Below, in pieces: positions 17,448-27,811 of a DNA stretch of 64,000 nt. This stretch comes from Azotobacter bryophylli (lineage in GTDB: Bacteria; Pseudomonadota; Gammaproteobacteria; Pseudomonadales; Pseudomonadaceae). Location of the stretch: contig NZ_JBHRSJ010000016.1 in assembly GCF_042643485.1 (NCBI RefSeq), forward strand, positions 211,823 to 275,822. Direction: 5' to 3'. The position numbers and the translations under genes were made by a program. The notes under the pieces are model-generated. The model did not search any database and was not told where the DNA came from. It saw only the letters and a list, made by a program, of their open reading frames with translations. How positions within the stretch are numbered: the stretch's first letter is position 1; every line of letters begins with the position of its first letter.

Positions 17448-19106
17448 TCAGGCGATCTGGGCGGCGATGGCCGGAGCCGGCTTGGCAATCTTTGCTGCAG
17501 ATCGAGACGCAGCCTGGGGCTTTTCGGCGAGACGGAAGATCGAGATCGCCCGCTGGACCTCGCTGACCTGAGTCTCCAGCCGGTGCGTGACCTGGGCCAG
17601 GCTCACCACCAGCTGGGTGTTGCGGTGGGTCGCCTGATCCAGCTGGGAAACCGCCTGACTGACGTGGCCGACAGCGCGGCCCTGCTCGTCGGATGCGCAG
17701 ACGACGCTCTGCATGATGCCGTCGACCTGGGTCACCGAAGCGATCACGCCCCCGGTCGCCTCTTCGGCTTGCCGTACCAGCCGCGCGCCCTCCTCGATCT
17801 GCGCCTTGGAGCTCTCGATCAGCTGGCCGATCTCCTTCGCCGCCTCGGCCGAGCGGCCGGCCAGCGTGCGTACCTCGCTCGCCACCACGGCGAAGCCGCG
17901 CCCCTGCTCGCCGGCCCTGGCCGCCTCGACCGAAGCGTTCAGAGCCAGGATATTGGTCTGGAAGGCGATGGAGTCGATGGTCTTGATGATGCTGGTCATC
18001 TGCTCCGAACCGGCCAGTATCGCCTCCATGGTGGCCACCACCTGGCTCATCACCACGCCACTGCGCTGGACGCCATGGGCGGCATCGTCGGTCAGCCGAT
18101 TGGCCTCGCGGGCATGATTGGCGTTCTGGCTCAGGGTGGAGGCCAGCTCCTCCATGCTGGCGGCCATTTCCTGCTGGGATGCGGCCTGTTGCTCGGTGCG
18201 CACGGCCAGATCGTCGCTGCCGTTGGCGACTTCGGTGGCCGAACGGGCGAAAGCGTCGAGACTGCCCCGGACATCCGTGTTGATGCTGATCAGACTCTTG
18301 CGCAGGGTATCCAGACGGCATCCCAGCCGGCCAAGCTCGTTGTCGCCCGCATGCGGCATCTGCACGCCGAGGTTGCCTGCCGCCAGCTGAGCGGCGAACG
18401 CCTGGGCATTGCGCAGCGACTTGAGGATCACCCCCATGGTCCGCCCGCCCAGCAGCACCAGGGCGGGGACGGCGACACCGGCCAGGGCGATCTGCACCAA
18501 CAGAGACCCCTTGCCGGCTTCCGAAGCCGCCTGCAGGGCGTAGAGGTCGAGTCCGCCGTTGACCGTGAGGAGCCCGGCCGCGGCGAAAGTGAGCAACGAC
18601 AGGCGGGTACGCAGCGAGTTGCGCGCCAGCAGCCCGGGCAGGCCGCGCAGCCCGCGATGGACCAGCCGCCCGCGATCCAGGGTCATCCCGATGCTCCCGC
18701 CCTCGCGCAACACCCGGTAGACGCGCTCGGCCTCCTCGATATCCCGGCGCCGGGCCTTGGTCCGCACCGACGCGTAGCCGACCAGGCGCTCGTCCTCGTA
18801 ATAGGGCGCGACAGTGGCACGCACCCAGTAATAGTCGCCCGTCTTGCGCCGGTTCTTCACCACGCCCTCCCAGGTCTCGCCACTCTGGATGGTCTGCCAG
18901 AGATTGGCGAAAGCCTCGGGCGGCATATCCGGATGGCGCACGAGGTTATGGTGGGCCCCCATCAACTCCTCGTGGGCGAAACCGCTCACTTCGATGAAGG
19001 CAGGATTGGCATAGGTGATTCGTCCCTGGAGGTCGGTCCTGGAAATCAGGAAATTATCGTCGTTGAGTTCATATTCCCGATTGGTAACCGGCTGGTTGAT
19101 ACGCAT
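17448..19106 (-). CDS. PAS-containing methyl-accepting chemotaxis protein, Aer-like
   Basis: The 552-residue protein has an N-terminal PAS domain (about 15-125) with the Aer-type run LVRHPDMPPEAFANLW. It has two hydrophobic segments near residues 165-215, a HAMP-like linker and a cytoplasmic signalling domain with the highly conserved hairpin TIDSIAFQTNILALNASVEAARAG (given here as a family landmark around 370-395). Aer-type receptors sense redox state or oxygen through FAD in the PAS domain and have no periplasmic domain, as here. FAD binding is inferred. No che genes lie nearby. Confidence 0.87.
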   Translation of the reverse strand: MRINQPVTNREYELNDDNFLISRTDLQGRITYANPAFIEVSGFAHEELMGAHHNLVRHPDMPPEAFANLWQTIQSGETWEGVVKNRRKTGDYYWVRATVAPYYEDERLVGYASVRTKARRRDIEEAERVYRVLREGGSIGMTLDRGRLVHRGLRGLPGLLARNSLRTRLSLLTFAAAGLLTVNGGLDLYALQAASEAGKGSLLVQIALAGVAVPALVLLGGRTMGVILKSLRNAQAFAAQLAAGNLGVQMPHAGDNELGRLGCRLDTLRKSLISINTDVRGSLDAFARSATEVANGSDDLAVRTEQQAASQQEMAASMEELASTLSQNANHAREANRLTDDAAHGVQRSGVVMSQVVATMEAILAGSEQMTSIIKTIDSIAFQTNILALNASVEAARAGEQGRGFAVVASEVRTLAGRSAEAAKEIGQLIESSKAQIEEGARLVRQAEEATGGVIASVTQVDGIMQSVVCASDEQGRAVGHVSQAVSQLDQATHRNTQLVVSLAQVTHRLETQVSEVQRAISIFRLAEKPQAASRSAAKIAKPAPAIAAQIA

Positions 19107-19482
19107 TGGCTGTCCCTAGTTGGGCCTAATTAGAAAGCACTTTTTTATTGTGGATATATATGCTCGAGGCAGTCATTGAAGTTCGTCCGCACATTTAAAA
19201 ACTTTAATAATTGTTTAGCTTATTTGAAGTGCGTCTTAAATACGAAAAGTTCTGTACTCCTTATGGAGTATTTCCAAAAGTTCGTTATCGGGCGGTCCGA
19301 GGCATCCTGACAAATCGCGCACTCGCGCCGTCCAGGCCTCCCAACCGGCGCCGAAACAACCGGAGAGACGGCAGCCGGCAGTTCGTCGCCGCAGGCTGCG
19401 CCGAGGCGGCACGCCGTACTGCTTGTGCTTCACTGTGAGGCGACCCACATCACTTTCCGTAACCGGTCGGGAGGGGCCTGTC
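19107..19482. other. Divergent promoter region between chemoreceptor and Hsp20 genes
   Basis: This is an AT-rich stretch (19130-19270) followed by GC-rich sequence with no convincing gene. It must contain the promoters of both flanking genes. I could not identify a sigma-32 promoter with confidence: CTTGTG near 19417 and CCCACAT near 19445 are only a loose match with long spacing. Confidence 0.4.
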
Positions 19483-20154
19483 ATGGCACAGCCAGAACAA
19501 CAGCAGCAATCGGTAGAAACGCAGCAGCCATCCGCCGAGCAGCAGTCGCAGCAGAACGTGCCGATCGGCCGCGAACAGCAGAACCGCCCGGCGCGCACCA
19601 GCGCCAACGATCCCTGGCGACCGCTGACCAACCTGCGCAGACAGATCGATCACCTGTTCGAAGACTTCGACCGCATGACCCCGTTCTGGCCCTTCGGTCG
19701 CAGCGCCTTCGAGATAGCGCCATTCGGGCGAGCCATCTCGACCGCGGCCAGCACGCCGGCGGTGGACATCGTCGAGCAGGATCAGGCCATCGTCATCACC
19801 GCCGAGCTGCCGGGCATGGACGAGAACAACATCGAGCTGAAGCTGGCCAACGGCGCCCTGCTGCTCAAGGGCGAGAAGCAGGACGAGCGCGAGGAGCAGA
19901 ACCAGGGTTACTACGTCTCGGAACGTACCTACGGCTCCTTCCAGCGCAGCTTCGGTCTGCCGGAGAACATCGATGTCGACAACATCGAGGCACACTTCGA
20001 CAAGGGCGTCCTGACCATCACGCTGCCCAAGCGCCCCGAAGCGCTGCCGCAGGAGAAGGTCATCGGCATCAAGAGCAAGCGCGGGGAACAGCAGGCCCAG
20101 AGAGGGAAGATGGAACAGGGCGAGCAGGCGGAGCAGCAACAGCCGGAGGAATGA
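19483..20154 (+). CDS. Small heat-shock protein (Hsp20/alpha-crystallin family)
   Basis: The 223-residue protein has a long Gln-rich N-terminus (residues 1-40), then WRPLTNLRRQIDHLFEDFDR. An alpha-crystallin domain runs from about 90 to 190 with AELPGMDENNIEL and the FDKGVLTITLPK end motif. A second Gln/Glu-rich tail follows. Low-complexity Gln tracts at both ends are unusual for bacterial Hsp20 proteins of this size. The ATG at 19483 has GGGAGG upstream. It would hold unfolded proteins in an ATP-independent way. The nearby chaperonin and stress-protein genes suit that role. Confidence 0.9.
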   Translation: MAQPEQQQQSVETQQPSAEQQSQQNVPIGREQQNRPARTSANDPWRPLTNLRRQIDHLFEDFDRMTPFWPFGRSAFEIAPFGRAISTAASTPAVDIVEQDQAIVITAELPGMDENNIELKLANGALLLKGEKQDEREEQNQGYYVSERTYGSFQRSFGLPENIDVDNIEAHFDKGVLTITLPKRPEALPQEKVIGIKSKRGEQQAQRGKMEQGEQAEQQQPEE

Positions 20155-20257
20155 CTGCCCACCGCCCTGCTCCACCCATCCACATCCGGCATGCCTGACC
20201 GCCTCGGCCAGGCATGCGCCCCATGAACGACCGGAATCGCTCGCGATCGCTCTGCCC

Positions 20258-21364
20258 ATGGCCAACCAAACGCTCGGTCTGTTTCTCGCCGGCGACCTGA
20301 TGAGCGCGCGAGGGGTCGACCAGATCCTGCCCCACCCCGGCGATCCGCGGCTCTACGAGGGCTTCGTGAAGGACGCCCGCGACTACGTGCTGCTCGCCGA
20401 AGAGCAGAACGGCCCCATTCCCCATCCGGTGGACTTCGACTACCCCTGGGGCGTGGCCATGGAGGAATTCGCCCAGCGCCAGCCGGATCTGCGGCTGGTC
20501 AATCTGGAAACCGCGGTCACCATCCGTGGCCGGCCGGAACCCAAAGGCATCAACTACCGGATGCCGCCCACCAACCTGCAACTGCTGACCGTGGCCGGCA
20601 TCGATGCCTGCTCGCTGGCCAACAACCATGTGCTGGACTGGGGCGAGGACGGCCTGATCGACACCCTAGACTCCCTCTCCGCCCAGGCCATCGCCTGCGC
20701 TGGCGCTGGGCGGGATCGCGAGGCGGCCGAAGCCCCGGCGGCATTGCCCCTGGCCGACGGCGGACGGCTGCTGATGTTCGCCGTCGGCCTGCCGGACAGC
20801 GGCATTCCTTCGTACTGGGCGGCGGGGCCGACGAATCCGGGCGTGGCCTTCCTCCCCGACCTCAGCCGCGCCAGCCTCAAGGCCATGGCCCAGCGCATCC
20901 ATGCCGCCAGCCGGCCCGGCGACCGCGTGCTGGTCTCGATTCACTGGGGCGGCAACTGGGGGTTCGAGATCCCGCCCGAGCAGGTCGCCTTCGCCCACGG
21001 ACTGATCGACGCCGGCGTGGATGTGGTGCACGGGCACTCCTCGCATCACATCAAGGGACTGGAGATCTACCGCGAGCGCCTGATCCTTTACGGCTGCGGC
21101 GACCTGCTGAACGACTACGAGGGCATCGGCGGCCACCGCCACTACCGCAGCGAACTGGGCCTGCTGTATTTCCCCACCCTGGACGGCGAAGGCCGGCTGC
21201 TGGACCTGGACCTGGTGCCGACCCGGATGCGCAAGCTGCGCCTGGAGTACGCCGAGGACGAGGATGCGCGGCACTGGCTGCTGGGCACCCTGAACCGCGA
21301 ATGCCGGGGGAACGCCTGCCGGTTCCGGACCGGTGCGGAACGGGCCTTCCACCTCGACCGCTGA
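20258..21364 (+). CDS. CapA-family (metallophosphoesterase-like) protein
   Basis: The 368-residue protein has the CapA/PgsA pattern LFLAGDLMSARGVDQILP, LRLVNLETAVT, ACSLANNHVLDWGEDG and SIHWGGNWG, plus VVHGHSSHHIKGLEIY. These Asp, Asn and His residues form the metal site of the calcineurin-like fold. CapA relatives act in poly-gamma-glutamate capsule synthesis, but stand-alone copies such as this have no assigned substrate. No signal peptide is apparent. It is convergent with the GroEL-like gene, 33 bases away. Confidence 0.8.
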   Translation: MANQTLGLFLAGDLMSARGVDQILPHPGDPRLYEGFVKDARDYVLLAEEQNGPIPHPVDFDYPWGVAMEEFAQRQPDLRLVNLETAVTIRGRPEPKGINYRMPPTNLQLLTVAGIDACSLANNHVLDWGEDGLIDTLDSLSAQAIACAGAGRDREAAEAPAALPLADGGRLLMFAVGLPDSGIPSYWAAGPTNPGVAFLPDLSRASLKAMAQRIHAASRPGDRVLVSIHWGGNWGFEIPPEQVAFAHGLIDAGVDVVHGHSSHHIKGLEIYRERLILYGCGDLLNDYEGIGGHRHYRSELGLLYFPTLDGEGRLLDLDLVPTRMRKLRLEYAEDEDARHWLLGTLNRECRGNACRFRTGAERAFHLDR

Positions 21365-21397
21365 GGCGGAACTGGCCCGTCCCGCTGGCGCCCCGAC

Positions 21398-23020
<1,623 letters not shown>

Positions 23021-23023
23021 GCT

Positions 23024-23956
23024 TCATTTCTCCTTCGACACGATCCCCTCGGGGTGGATCACCAGCGCACTGCACGGCAGCCGGTAGAGCAGCGACTCGC
23101 AGGTGCTGCCCATCATCTCCCGCTGCAGGCCCCGATGCAGGGTGGTGCCCATGACCACCACGTCCGCCTCGCTGCGGGTGGCGTAGTCGGCGATGGTCGG
23201 CACCACCGGCCCGAGCAGGAAGTGGCGCTGCTTCTCGGCGATGCCATGGCGCTCGGCCAGTATCCGGAACGCGTCCTGGCTGGCCGTCTTCATCTTCTTC
23301 TGCAGATCGCCGAACCACGGCAGATTGAGGGTGGCGGTGGGGAACGGCTGGTCGGCCATGGCGTTGCAGGCATATAGCAAGTGCAGCTCGGCCGCGCATT
23401 GCCTGGCCAACTCCGTGGCGGTGCGGATGATCTGGTCGTTGAAGTCGGTCGCCTCCTTGGCGTCCACCAGCGGATCGACCGCCGCCACCACCTTCTGCGG
23501 CAAGGCGTGATGGGAGTCGGCCACCAGATGCACCGGCACCGGGCAACGGCGCAGCAGCTGCCAGTCCAGCGGCGTGATGAAGGCCCGCTTGATCGCCGTT
23601 TCGGGATTGATGTCCTTGATCAGCAGATCGGCCGGCAGCGTCTGCACATGGGTGAGGATCTCCTCCAGCGGATGCTTGCACCAGACCACCTCAGCGCTCG
23701 CCTGCAGGCCCTGGCTGCGCAGGATCACCACCTCTTCCTGGAGCCACTCGTGCTGCACGGCCACATAGGCGCTGCGCGCCTGCTCCATCCCTTCTCGGTC
23801 GATCCGGCTCATCGCCGCGATGGTTTCGGTGTAGACGAACAGGGCGATGTGCAGGTTGGCGCCGCTGGTCTTGGCCAGGGCGACGGCACGCTCGAAGGCG
23901 GGACTGCGGCTCGTGTCGGGCTTGGCGATCAGGAGCAGGCGTTGAAACTGACTCAT
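23024..23956 (-). CDS. Tandem-domain universal stress protein (UspE-like)
   Basis: The 310-residue protein has two Usp domains, the first beginning RLLLIAKPDTSRSPAFERAV. The second holds the GxxG motif region ADVVVMGTTLHRGLQREMMGSTCES near the C-terminus. This is the UspE arrangement. The ATG at 23956 is favoured, with GGAG 10 bases upstream. A start 12 codons earlier is possible. The gene leads the usp-groEL operon. It is likely a cytoplasmic stress-survival protein; ligand binding is not predicted. Confidence 0.85.
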   Translation of the reverse strand: MSQFQRLLLIAKPDTSRSPAFERAVALAKTSGANLHIALFVYTETIAAMSRIDREGMEQARSAYVAVQHEWLQEEVVILRSQGLQASAEVVWCKHPLEEILTHVQTLPADLLIKDINPETAIKRAFITPLDWQLLRRCPVPVHLVADSHHALPQKVVAAVDPLVDAKEATDFNDQIIRTATELARQCAAELHLLYACNAMADQPFPTATLNLPWFGDLQKKMKTASQDAFRILAERHGIAEKQRHFLLGPVVPTIADYATRSEADVVVMGTTLHRGLQREMMGSTCESLLYRLPCSALVIHPEGIVSKEK

Positions 23957-24047
23957 GGGTCGATCTCCGAGAGAATCCGAATCAGTTTTCATATTAGTCG
24001 GCCGCGGCGCAGCGAGCCGGCGCGCATGGAAGGCCCCGGAGAGGGGG

Positions 24048-24803
24048 CTACAGATCGATGCTCAGGCCGTCCCGGGCGACGGAAACGCCGGCCGGTAACT
24101 CGGGATGGTCCAGCCAGTACTCGTCCAGATCGTGGTCGACGTGGGTGAGCAGGCAGAGCGGCGCGGCGATGGCTGCCGCGAGATACAGCGCCTGATTCAG
24201 GTCGTTGTGGTTGCGCGGCGCTTCCGCAGAGGGCGGCTTGCTGCAGTCCAGCACCACCAGGTCCGGACGCTGGCGCTGCAGGTAATCCAGGGTGTCGACG
24301 GGCAGGCCGACGGTGTCGGTAAGATAAGCCAGACTGCGATGGGCCGCAGCGATCAGATAGCCGTGGCTGAGCCTGGAGTGGATCAGCGGCAGCGACGTGA
24401 CGGTGAAGGGACCGAGAGTCAGACTGACGAAGGGTTGCAGCGGGCGGAAGTCGAGAATGCCCGGATGCTTGTAGAGGTCGTCGCACCCCTGGGGATCGGC
24501 CGGTGCGTAGACCGGGATGCTCTGCCCCTCGCCCCAGCGCAGGTGAAACAGCCCCATCACATGATCCATGTGGAAGTGGGTGAGCAGGATGGCGCCCAGG
24601 CTGCCCGGCGCGAAGCGTTCGCACAGATCGGTGCGCCCGGCATCCAGCAGTAGCCGCCAGCCCTTGCAACTGAGCAGCGCGCTGCAGGCCTGACGCCCCC
24701 GCTCGGGCTGCTCCCGGGCGAGCCGACAGGCCCGGCAGAAGCAACCGTAGACGGGAACGCGCCGGGCGTCGCCGGTGCCGAGAAAATCGAGCCGCAGTGT
24801 CAG
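24048..24803 (-). CDS. phnP: Phosphoribosyl cyclic phosphodiesterase PhnP, likely CTG start
   Basis: The frame encodes a 251-residue metallo-beta-lactamase-fold protein: LRLDFLGTGDARRVPVYGC at the N-terminus, the metal motif THFHMDH near residues 75-81, YLTDTVGLP and LDCSKPP later. PhnP opens ribosyl-1,2-cyclic phosphate in the C-P lyase pathway. The first in-frame ATG is at 24569, inside the metal motif, so it cannot be the start. The family N-terminus begins at a CTG (24803-24801) overlapping the phnN stop codon as CTGA. The next CTG at 24797 is an alternative. Other phn genes are absent from the window. Confidence 0.8.
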   Translation of the reverse strand: MTLRLDFLGTGDARRVPVYGCFCRACRLAREQPERGRQACSALLSCKGWRLLLDAGRTDLCERFAPGSLGAILLTHFHMDHVMGLFHLRWGEGQSIPVYAPADPQGCDDLYKHPGILDFRPLQPFVSLTLGPFTVTSLPLIHSRLSHGYLIAAAHRSLAYLTDTVGLPVDTLDYLQRQRPDLVVLDCSKPPSAEAPRNHNDLNQALYLAAAIAAPLCLLTHVDHDLDEYWLDHPELPAGVSVARDGLSIDL

Positions 24804-25363
24804 GAAACCACCTCCTCACGGTGCAGGATGGCGCTCAGCAGTTGTCCGAGAGCCTGTTCCAGTTCCTGATTATTGTCGATCACCTGCGCGTCCGCCGGGG
24901 AATCGGCGGCCAGTCGCCGCGCGCGCTCGACCCGCGCCGCGATCTGCGCGGCGCTTTCGCGCCCGCGGGCGAGCAGGCGCTGGCGCAGCGTCTCCGGCTT
25001 CACCTGCAGCAGCAGCGGCACCAGACGCTCGCCATACCGCGCCCGGGCCTGCTGCAGATGACCGCGGGAGCCGTTGACCAGGACGTCCAGGCCCATGGCC
25101 AGCCACTGGTCGATCTCCACGCCGATTCCGTAGCGATGCCCGTTGGCGCTCCAGTACAAGGCGAAGGTGCCCAGCCTGACGCGCTGGTCGAATTCTGCCT
25201 CGCTCAGGCACAGGTGGTTCTCGCCGAGCAGGTCGGGCTCGCGGGTGATGTAGCGAGGGGCGATCAGGCAGGGTTCGTCGATCAGCCGCTCGCGGCAGCG
25301 ACGCAGCAAGGTGTCCTTGCCCGAGCCGGAAGGCCCCATCAGATAGAACAGTCGACCACTCAT
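24800..25363 (-). CDS. phnN: Ribose 1,5-bisphosphate phosphokinase PhnN
   Basis: The 187-residue kinase of the guanylate-kinase fold has the P-loop LMGPSGSGKDTLL at residues 7-19, followed by PRYITREP and NGSRGHLQQARARYG. It would convert ribose 1,5-bisphosphate to PRPP, the step after PhnP. The ATG at 25363 gives the typical N-terminus; an upstream ATG adds 11 unlikely residues. The stop overlaps the proposed CTG start of phnP, so translation is coupled. The phnPN pair stands alone here, so it may salvage ribosyl phosphates or receive substrate from phn genes elsewhere. Confidence 0.88.
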   Translation of the reverse strand: MSGRLFYLMGPSGSGKDTLLRRCRERLIDEPCLIAPRYITREPDLLGENHLCLSEAEFDQRVRLGTFALYWSANGHRYGIGVEIDQWLAMGLDVLVNGSRGHLQQARARYGERLVPLLLQVKPETLRQRLLARGRESAAQIAARVERARRLAADSPADAQVIDNNQELEQALGQLLSAILHREEVVS

Positions 25364-25784
25364 TTCGAAACACCCACCCACGCCACTCGGCCTCAATCGA
25401 ATCGGATTTTGCCATTTTCCTGGATACTACCGCGCCGGTGCCGGCAGCAGCCAGCAGGCCGCCCGCGTGGAGACAAGTGTCGTCCGCCGCCGCACGACGC
25501 TCATGCTGCCGACCACAGATTCCCGCACATGGACCAATGACGCCGTGCCCGGCCTCGGCGCAACGCCCCATCCCTGAGCCCTTTTCCCGGGTTCGCGGAT
25601 GTTCCCGTCCATTCGTCGGAACTGTTGCCACATGGCGGCGTTTTCGCCTCATTGCCTGTCATGACGATCCGGTCAGGACTGCCTAAATCGCCAGTTGTGC
25701 TCAGCGAAGCGGTTGAATAGCATGCTGTGACCAAGAGATGCCGGTGCCTCGTCGGACCGGATCCCGCGCATGGAGGCGTGAAAG
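25364..25784. other. Gene-free stretch upstream of phnN and the nuclease gene
   Basis: No open frame here has convincing coding character or a ribosome binding site. It presumably carries the divergent promoters of phnNP and the nuclease gene. I see no strong hairpin or repeat. Confidence 0.4.
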
Positions 25785-26276
25785 GTGAAAGAGCAGAAAC
25801 GAACCCGGAGCCGGGCCGATCTAACCGGTACACTGTCCGCACTATTGCTCATGGCGGCAGGCGCCCAGGCGTCTGGCAAGGAGATCAGCGGAAAGGTGGT
25901 CGACATCGTCGACGGCGATACCCTGACGCTGCTGACCACGGACAACTGGCTCATCCAGGTGCAGCTCGCCAATATCGAAGCCCCCGAGGATTCGAACCCC
26001 TACGGCGCCCAGGCGCGACAGGCCCTCAGCGACCTGACTCTCGGCAAGACCGCTACCCTGCAGGTGTATGGACGCGACCCCATCGGCCGCAGCGTGGCCG
26101 AAGTGTACGTCGGCAAGCGCAACATCAACCTCGAAATGGTCCGCCAGGGAGCGGCCCGGCTCGATCAGCAGGACCCGGAACCGGCCCCGCTGCATACCCA
26201 GGCGGGGGCGAAGCGCGCTCTTCACGGCGTCGGCGCGCCCGGCAATGGCTTCATCCGTCTGGAACACCGGTTCTGA
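25785..26276 (+). CDS. Secreted staphylococcal-nuclease-like protein
   Basis: The 163-residue protein has a signal peptide (LSALLLMAAGAQASG, cleavage near residue 30). It is followed by an SNase domain with VVDIVDGDTLTLLT, the metal-binding Asp region, LANIEAPE where family members usually have RLxGIDAPE, and GRDPIGRSVAEVYVG. The usual first catalytic Arg of the RLxGID motif is replaced (QLANIEAPE), so activity may be altered. It starts with GTG at 25785 behind GGAGG. The C-terminal third is short and diverged. It is a single-gene unit. Confidence 0.75.
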   Translation: MKEQKRTRSRADLTGTLSALLLMAAGAQASGKEISGKVVDIVDGDTLTLLTTDNWLIQVQLANIEAPEDSNPYGAQARQALSDLTLGKTATLQVYGRDPIGRSVAEVYVGKRNINLEMVRQGAARLDQQDPEPAPLHTQAGAKRALHGVGAPGNGFIRLEHRF

Positions 26277-26439
26277 GAATGTTGCGGGCTCTCGTCCGCA
26301 CCGTGGCGCTGCGAGTGATTCGATTTCAGGAAACTATCGGCCGTGCCTGCCGCTTCGCTTCGCATGCACTAGCCTTTGTTCCATCAGCCCCCAAGGAAAG
26401 TGGCTGAATTCCTATAGGACAACAGGGAAGAGCTCTACG

Positions 26440-26655
26440 GTGCAGACCATCCTCCGCCATAGCGGCGAATCACTCCGAATCAACGACGACGTGCTCATCA
26501 CCGTCGTCGGCATATCCGGCTCCCAGGTCAAGCTGGGGCTCGAGGCCCCGGCGCACGTTGCACTCTACCGTCAGGAGGTCTATCCGTTCAGAGACTCCAG
26601 GAGAAAACCGGGCAGCGGGCCGCGCCGGCCCATCGGCTCGGCCAAGGCTCATTAG
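26440..26655 (+). CDS. Divergent CsrA/RsmA-family RNA-binding protein
   Basis: A GTG at 26440 opens a 71-residue frame that aligns without gaps to CsrA over residues 1-50: Arg6, Gly9-Glu10, VVGISGSQVKLGLEAPAHV and Arg44 in YRQEVY are kept. Usual CsrA residues Leu2, Ile3, Leu4, Thr5 and Arg7 are Gln, Thr, Ile, Leu and His here. CsrA dimers bind GGA motifs in mRNA leaders to control translation, with Leu4 and Arg44 central. The C-terminal tail is longer and basic (DSRRKPGSGPRRPIGSAKAH). It is weakly preceded by AGGGAAGAG. Probably an accessory RsmA paralogue. Confidence 0.75.
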   Translation: MQTILRHSGESLRINDDVLITVVGISGSQVKLGLEAPAHVALYRQEVYPFRDSRRKPGSGPRRPIGSAKAH

Positions 26656-26936
26656 GTTGGTGATGCCCCGCCGGATGGCCATGCAACCGCGTTAGCGCGA
26701 CTACCCCTAGATTCGCAGATCGAATTCCCCAGGATCAAAGCGCGCGGTTGTTCGAGTAATCCGGAAGCCATGGGTGGTCTTCATGCCTGGCCATCCACCA
26801 TTGCTGGTTCCGGCGCCAGTGGCGAAAAAGCCGGTCGATTTCTCCCTCGACCGAGTACGTACCGTGCGATCGGCACGCCCTGTTTCGGCCCGATGGAAAC
26901 GGCCGAAGGAAGCACCTGTCAGAAAAGGAGTCCCCC

Positions 26937-27182
26937 ATGCAGCAGCGAGTCTCTCAGTTTTCCCCGGAACACGAGGTGTCCAGCATATCCGGTCGCGCCC
27001 GCCTCGCCCTGGCGACCCTGGAGCGTTCCGGCCCGCACTACCGTTTCCGGGTCGAGCCCGTCAGCAAGGGGCTGTTCAGAATCGTCGACAGTCGTACGGA
27101 GACGGTGAAGGGCTGGCGGCTCAGCCATATGGAAGCCTGCATGCTGGCCGACCAGCTGGAGCTGAGCAGCCGATGCGGCTGA
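26937..27182 (+). CDS. Small conserved-looking hypothetical protein
   Basis: The 81-residue frame has AAGGAG at good spacing before its ATG. It encodes a soluble protein with MQQRVSQFSPEHEVSSISG at the N-terminus and a possible helix SHMEACMLADQLELS at the end. I do not recognise the family. It is convergent with the mocA-like gene, 32 bases away. The 281-base gap upstream (26656-26936) shows no gene. Confidence 0.55.
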   Translation: MQQRVSQFSPEHEVSSISGRARLALATLERSGPHYRFRVEPVSKGLFRIVDSRTETVKGWRLSHMEACMLADQLELSSRCG

Positions 27183-27214
27183 CGGGGCGGCTGGCGACTA
27201 TCCGGCAACTGTCC

Positions 27215-27811
27215 TCATGTCCGGGGGCCGGACAGCGCCTCGGGACTGTCGATGTCCCAGAGGATGGCCGGATCATCCACCGCCAGTTCGAGTAGCCGCC
27301 CGTCGCGAAACAGCCGCTTCGCCCCCGCATCGCCGCTCAGTCCCGCCAGCCCCTCGCCATAGGCGCGACCGAAGCCGACCGGGTGTCCCCGACGCCCCTG
27401 CCAGGTCGGCACCACGATCAGTTCCTCCCGCAGGGCTGCGGCGACCCGAGCGACGGTCGCGGGCCGAATGAACGGCATGTCGCCCAGAGCGATCAGCCAG
27501 CCCGCGTAGTCCGGCACCCGAGCCACCGCTGCGGCGATGCTGTCGCCCATCCCGGCGGACGCGAGCGTCACCAGCTCGCAGCCGTGAGCCAGGCCGAGGG
27601 CGATCGCCCCGCGGTTCTCCGGACGGGTCACCAGCAGGACCCGCTCCACCTGCCCATGCAGGGCCAGCAGCGCATGCTCCAGCACTGCCCGCTCGCGACC
27701 GTCGTGTCCAGAACAGCAGGCCAGGAGCTTGTCACTATCGCTTCCGGCGACCTGACGAAAGCGCGTCCCCAGGCCGGCGGCGAGCAGGATGGCGCAGACT
27801 CCGCCGCTCAA
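27215..27811 (-). CDS. Molybdenum cofactor nucleotidyltransferase (MocA/MobA-like), TTG start
   Basis: The 198-residue nucleotidyltransferase has the signature CAILLAAGLGTRFRQV at residues 5-20. Other landmarks are ALGDMPFIRPATV and GRRGHPVGFGR. It would attach CMP (or GMP) to molybdopterin for insertion into the molybdenum hydroxylase encoded upstream. No ATG or GTG exists before the signature. A TTG at 27811 overlaps the xdhC-like stop as TTGA and is the best start. It is the last gene of the four-gene operon. Confidence 0.82.
   Translation of the reverse strand: MSGGVCAILLAAGLGTRFRQVAGSDSDKLLACCSGHDGRERAVLEHALLALHGQVERVLLVTRPENRGAIALGLAHGCELVTLASAGMGDSIAAAVARVPDYAGWLIALGDMPFIRPATVARVAAALREELIVVPTWQGRRGHPVGFGRAYGEGLAGLSGDAGAKRLFRDGRLLELAVDDPAILWDIDSPEALSGPRT

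Noticed and set aside
19417..19451. Possible sigma-32 promoter before the Hsp20 gene
   Set aside because: Both hexamers are poor matches and the spacing is too long.
25427..25686. Small frames on both strands in the phnN-nuclease gap
   Set aside because: They have Arg/Pro/Ser-rich shadow-like composition and lack start signals.
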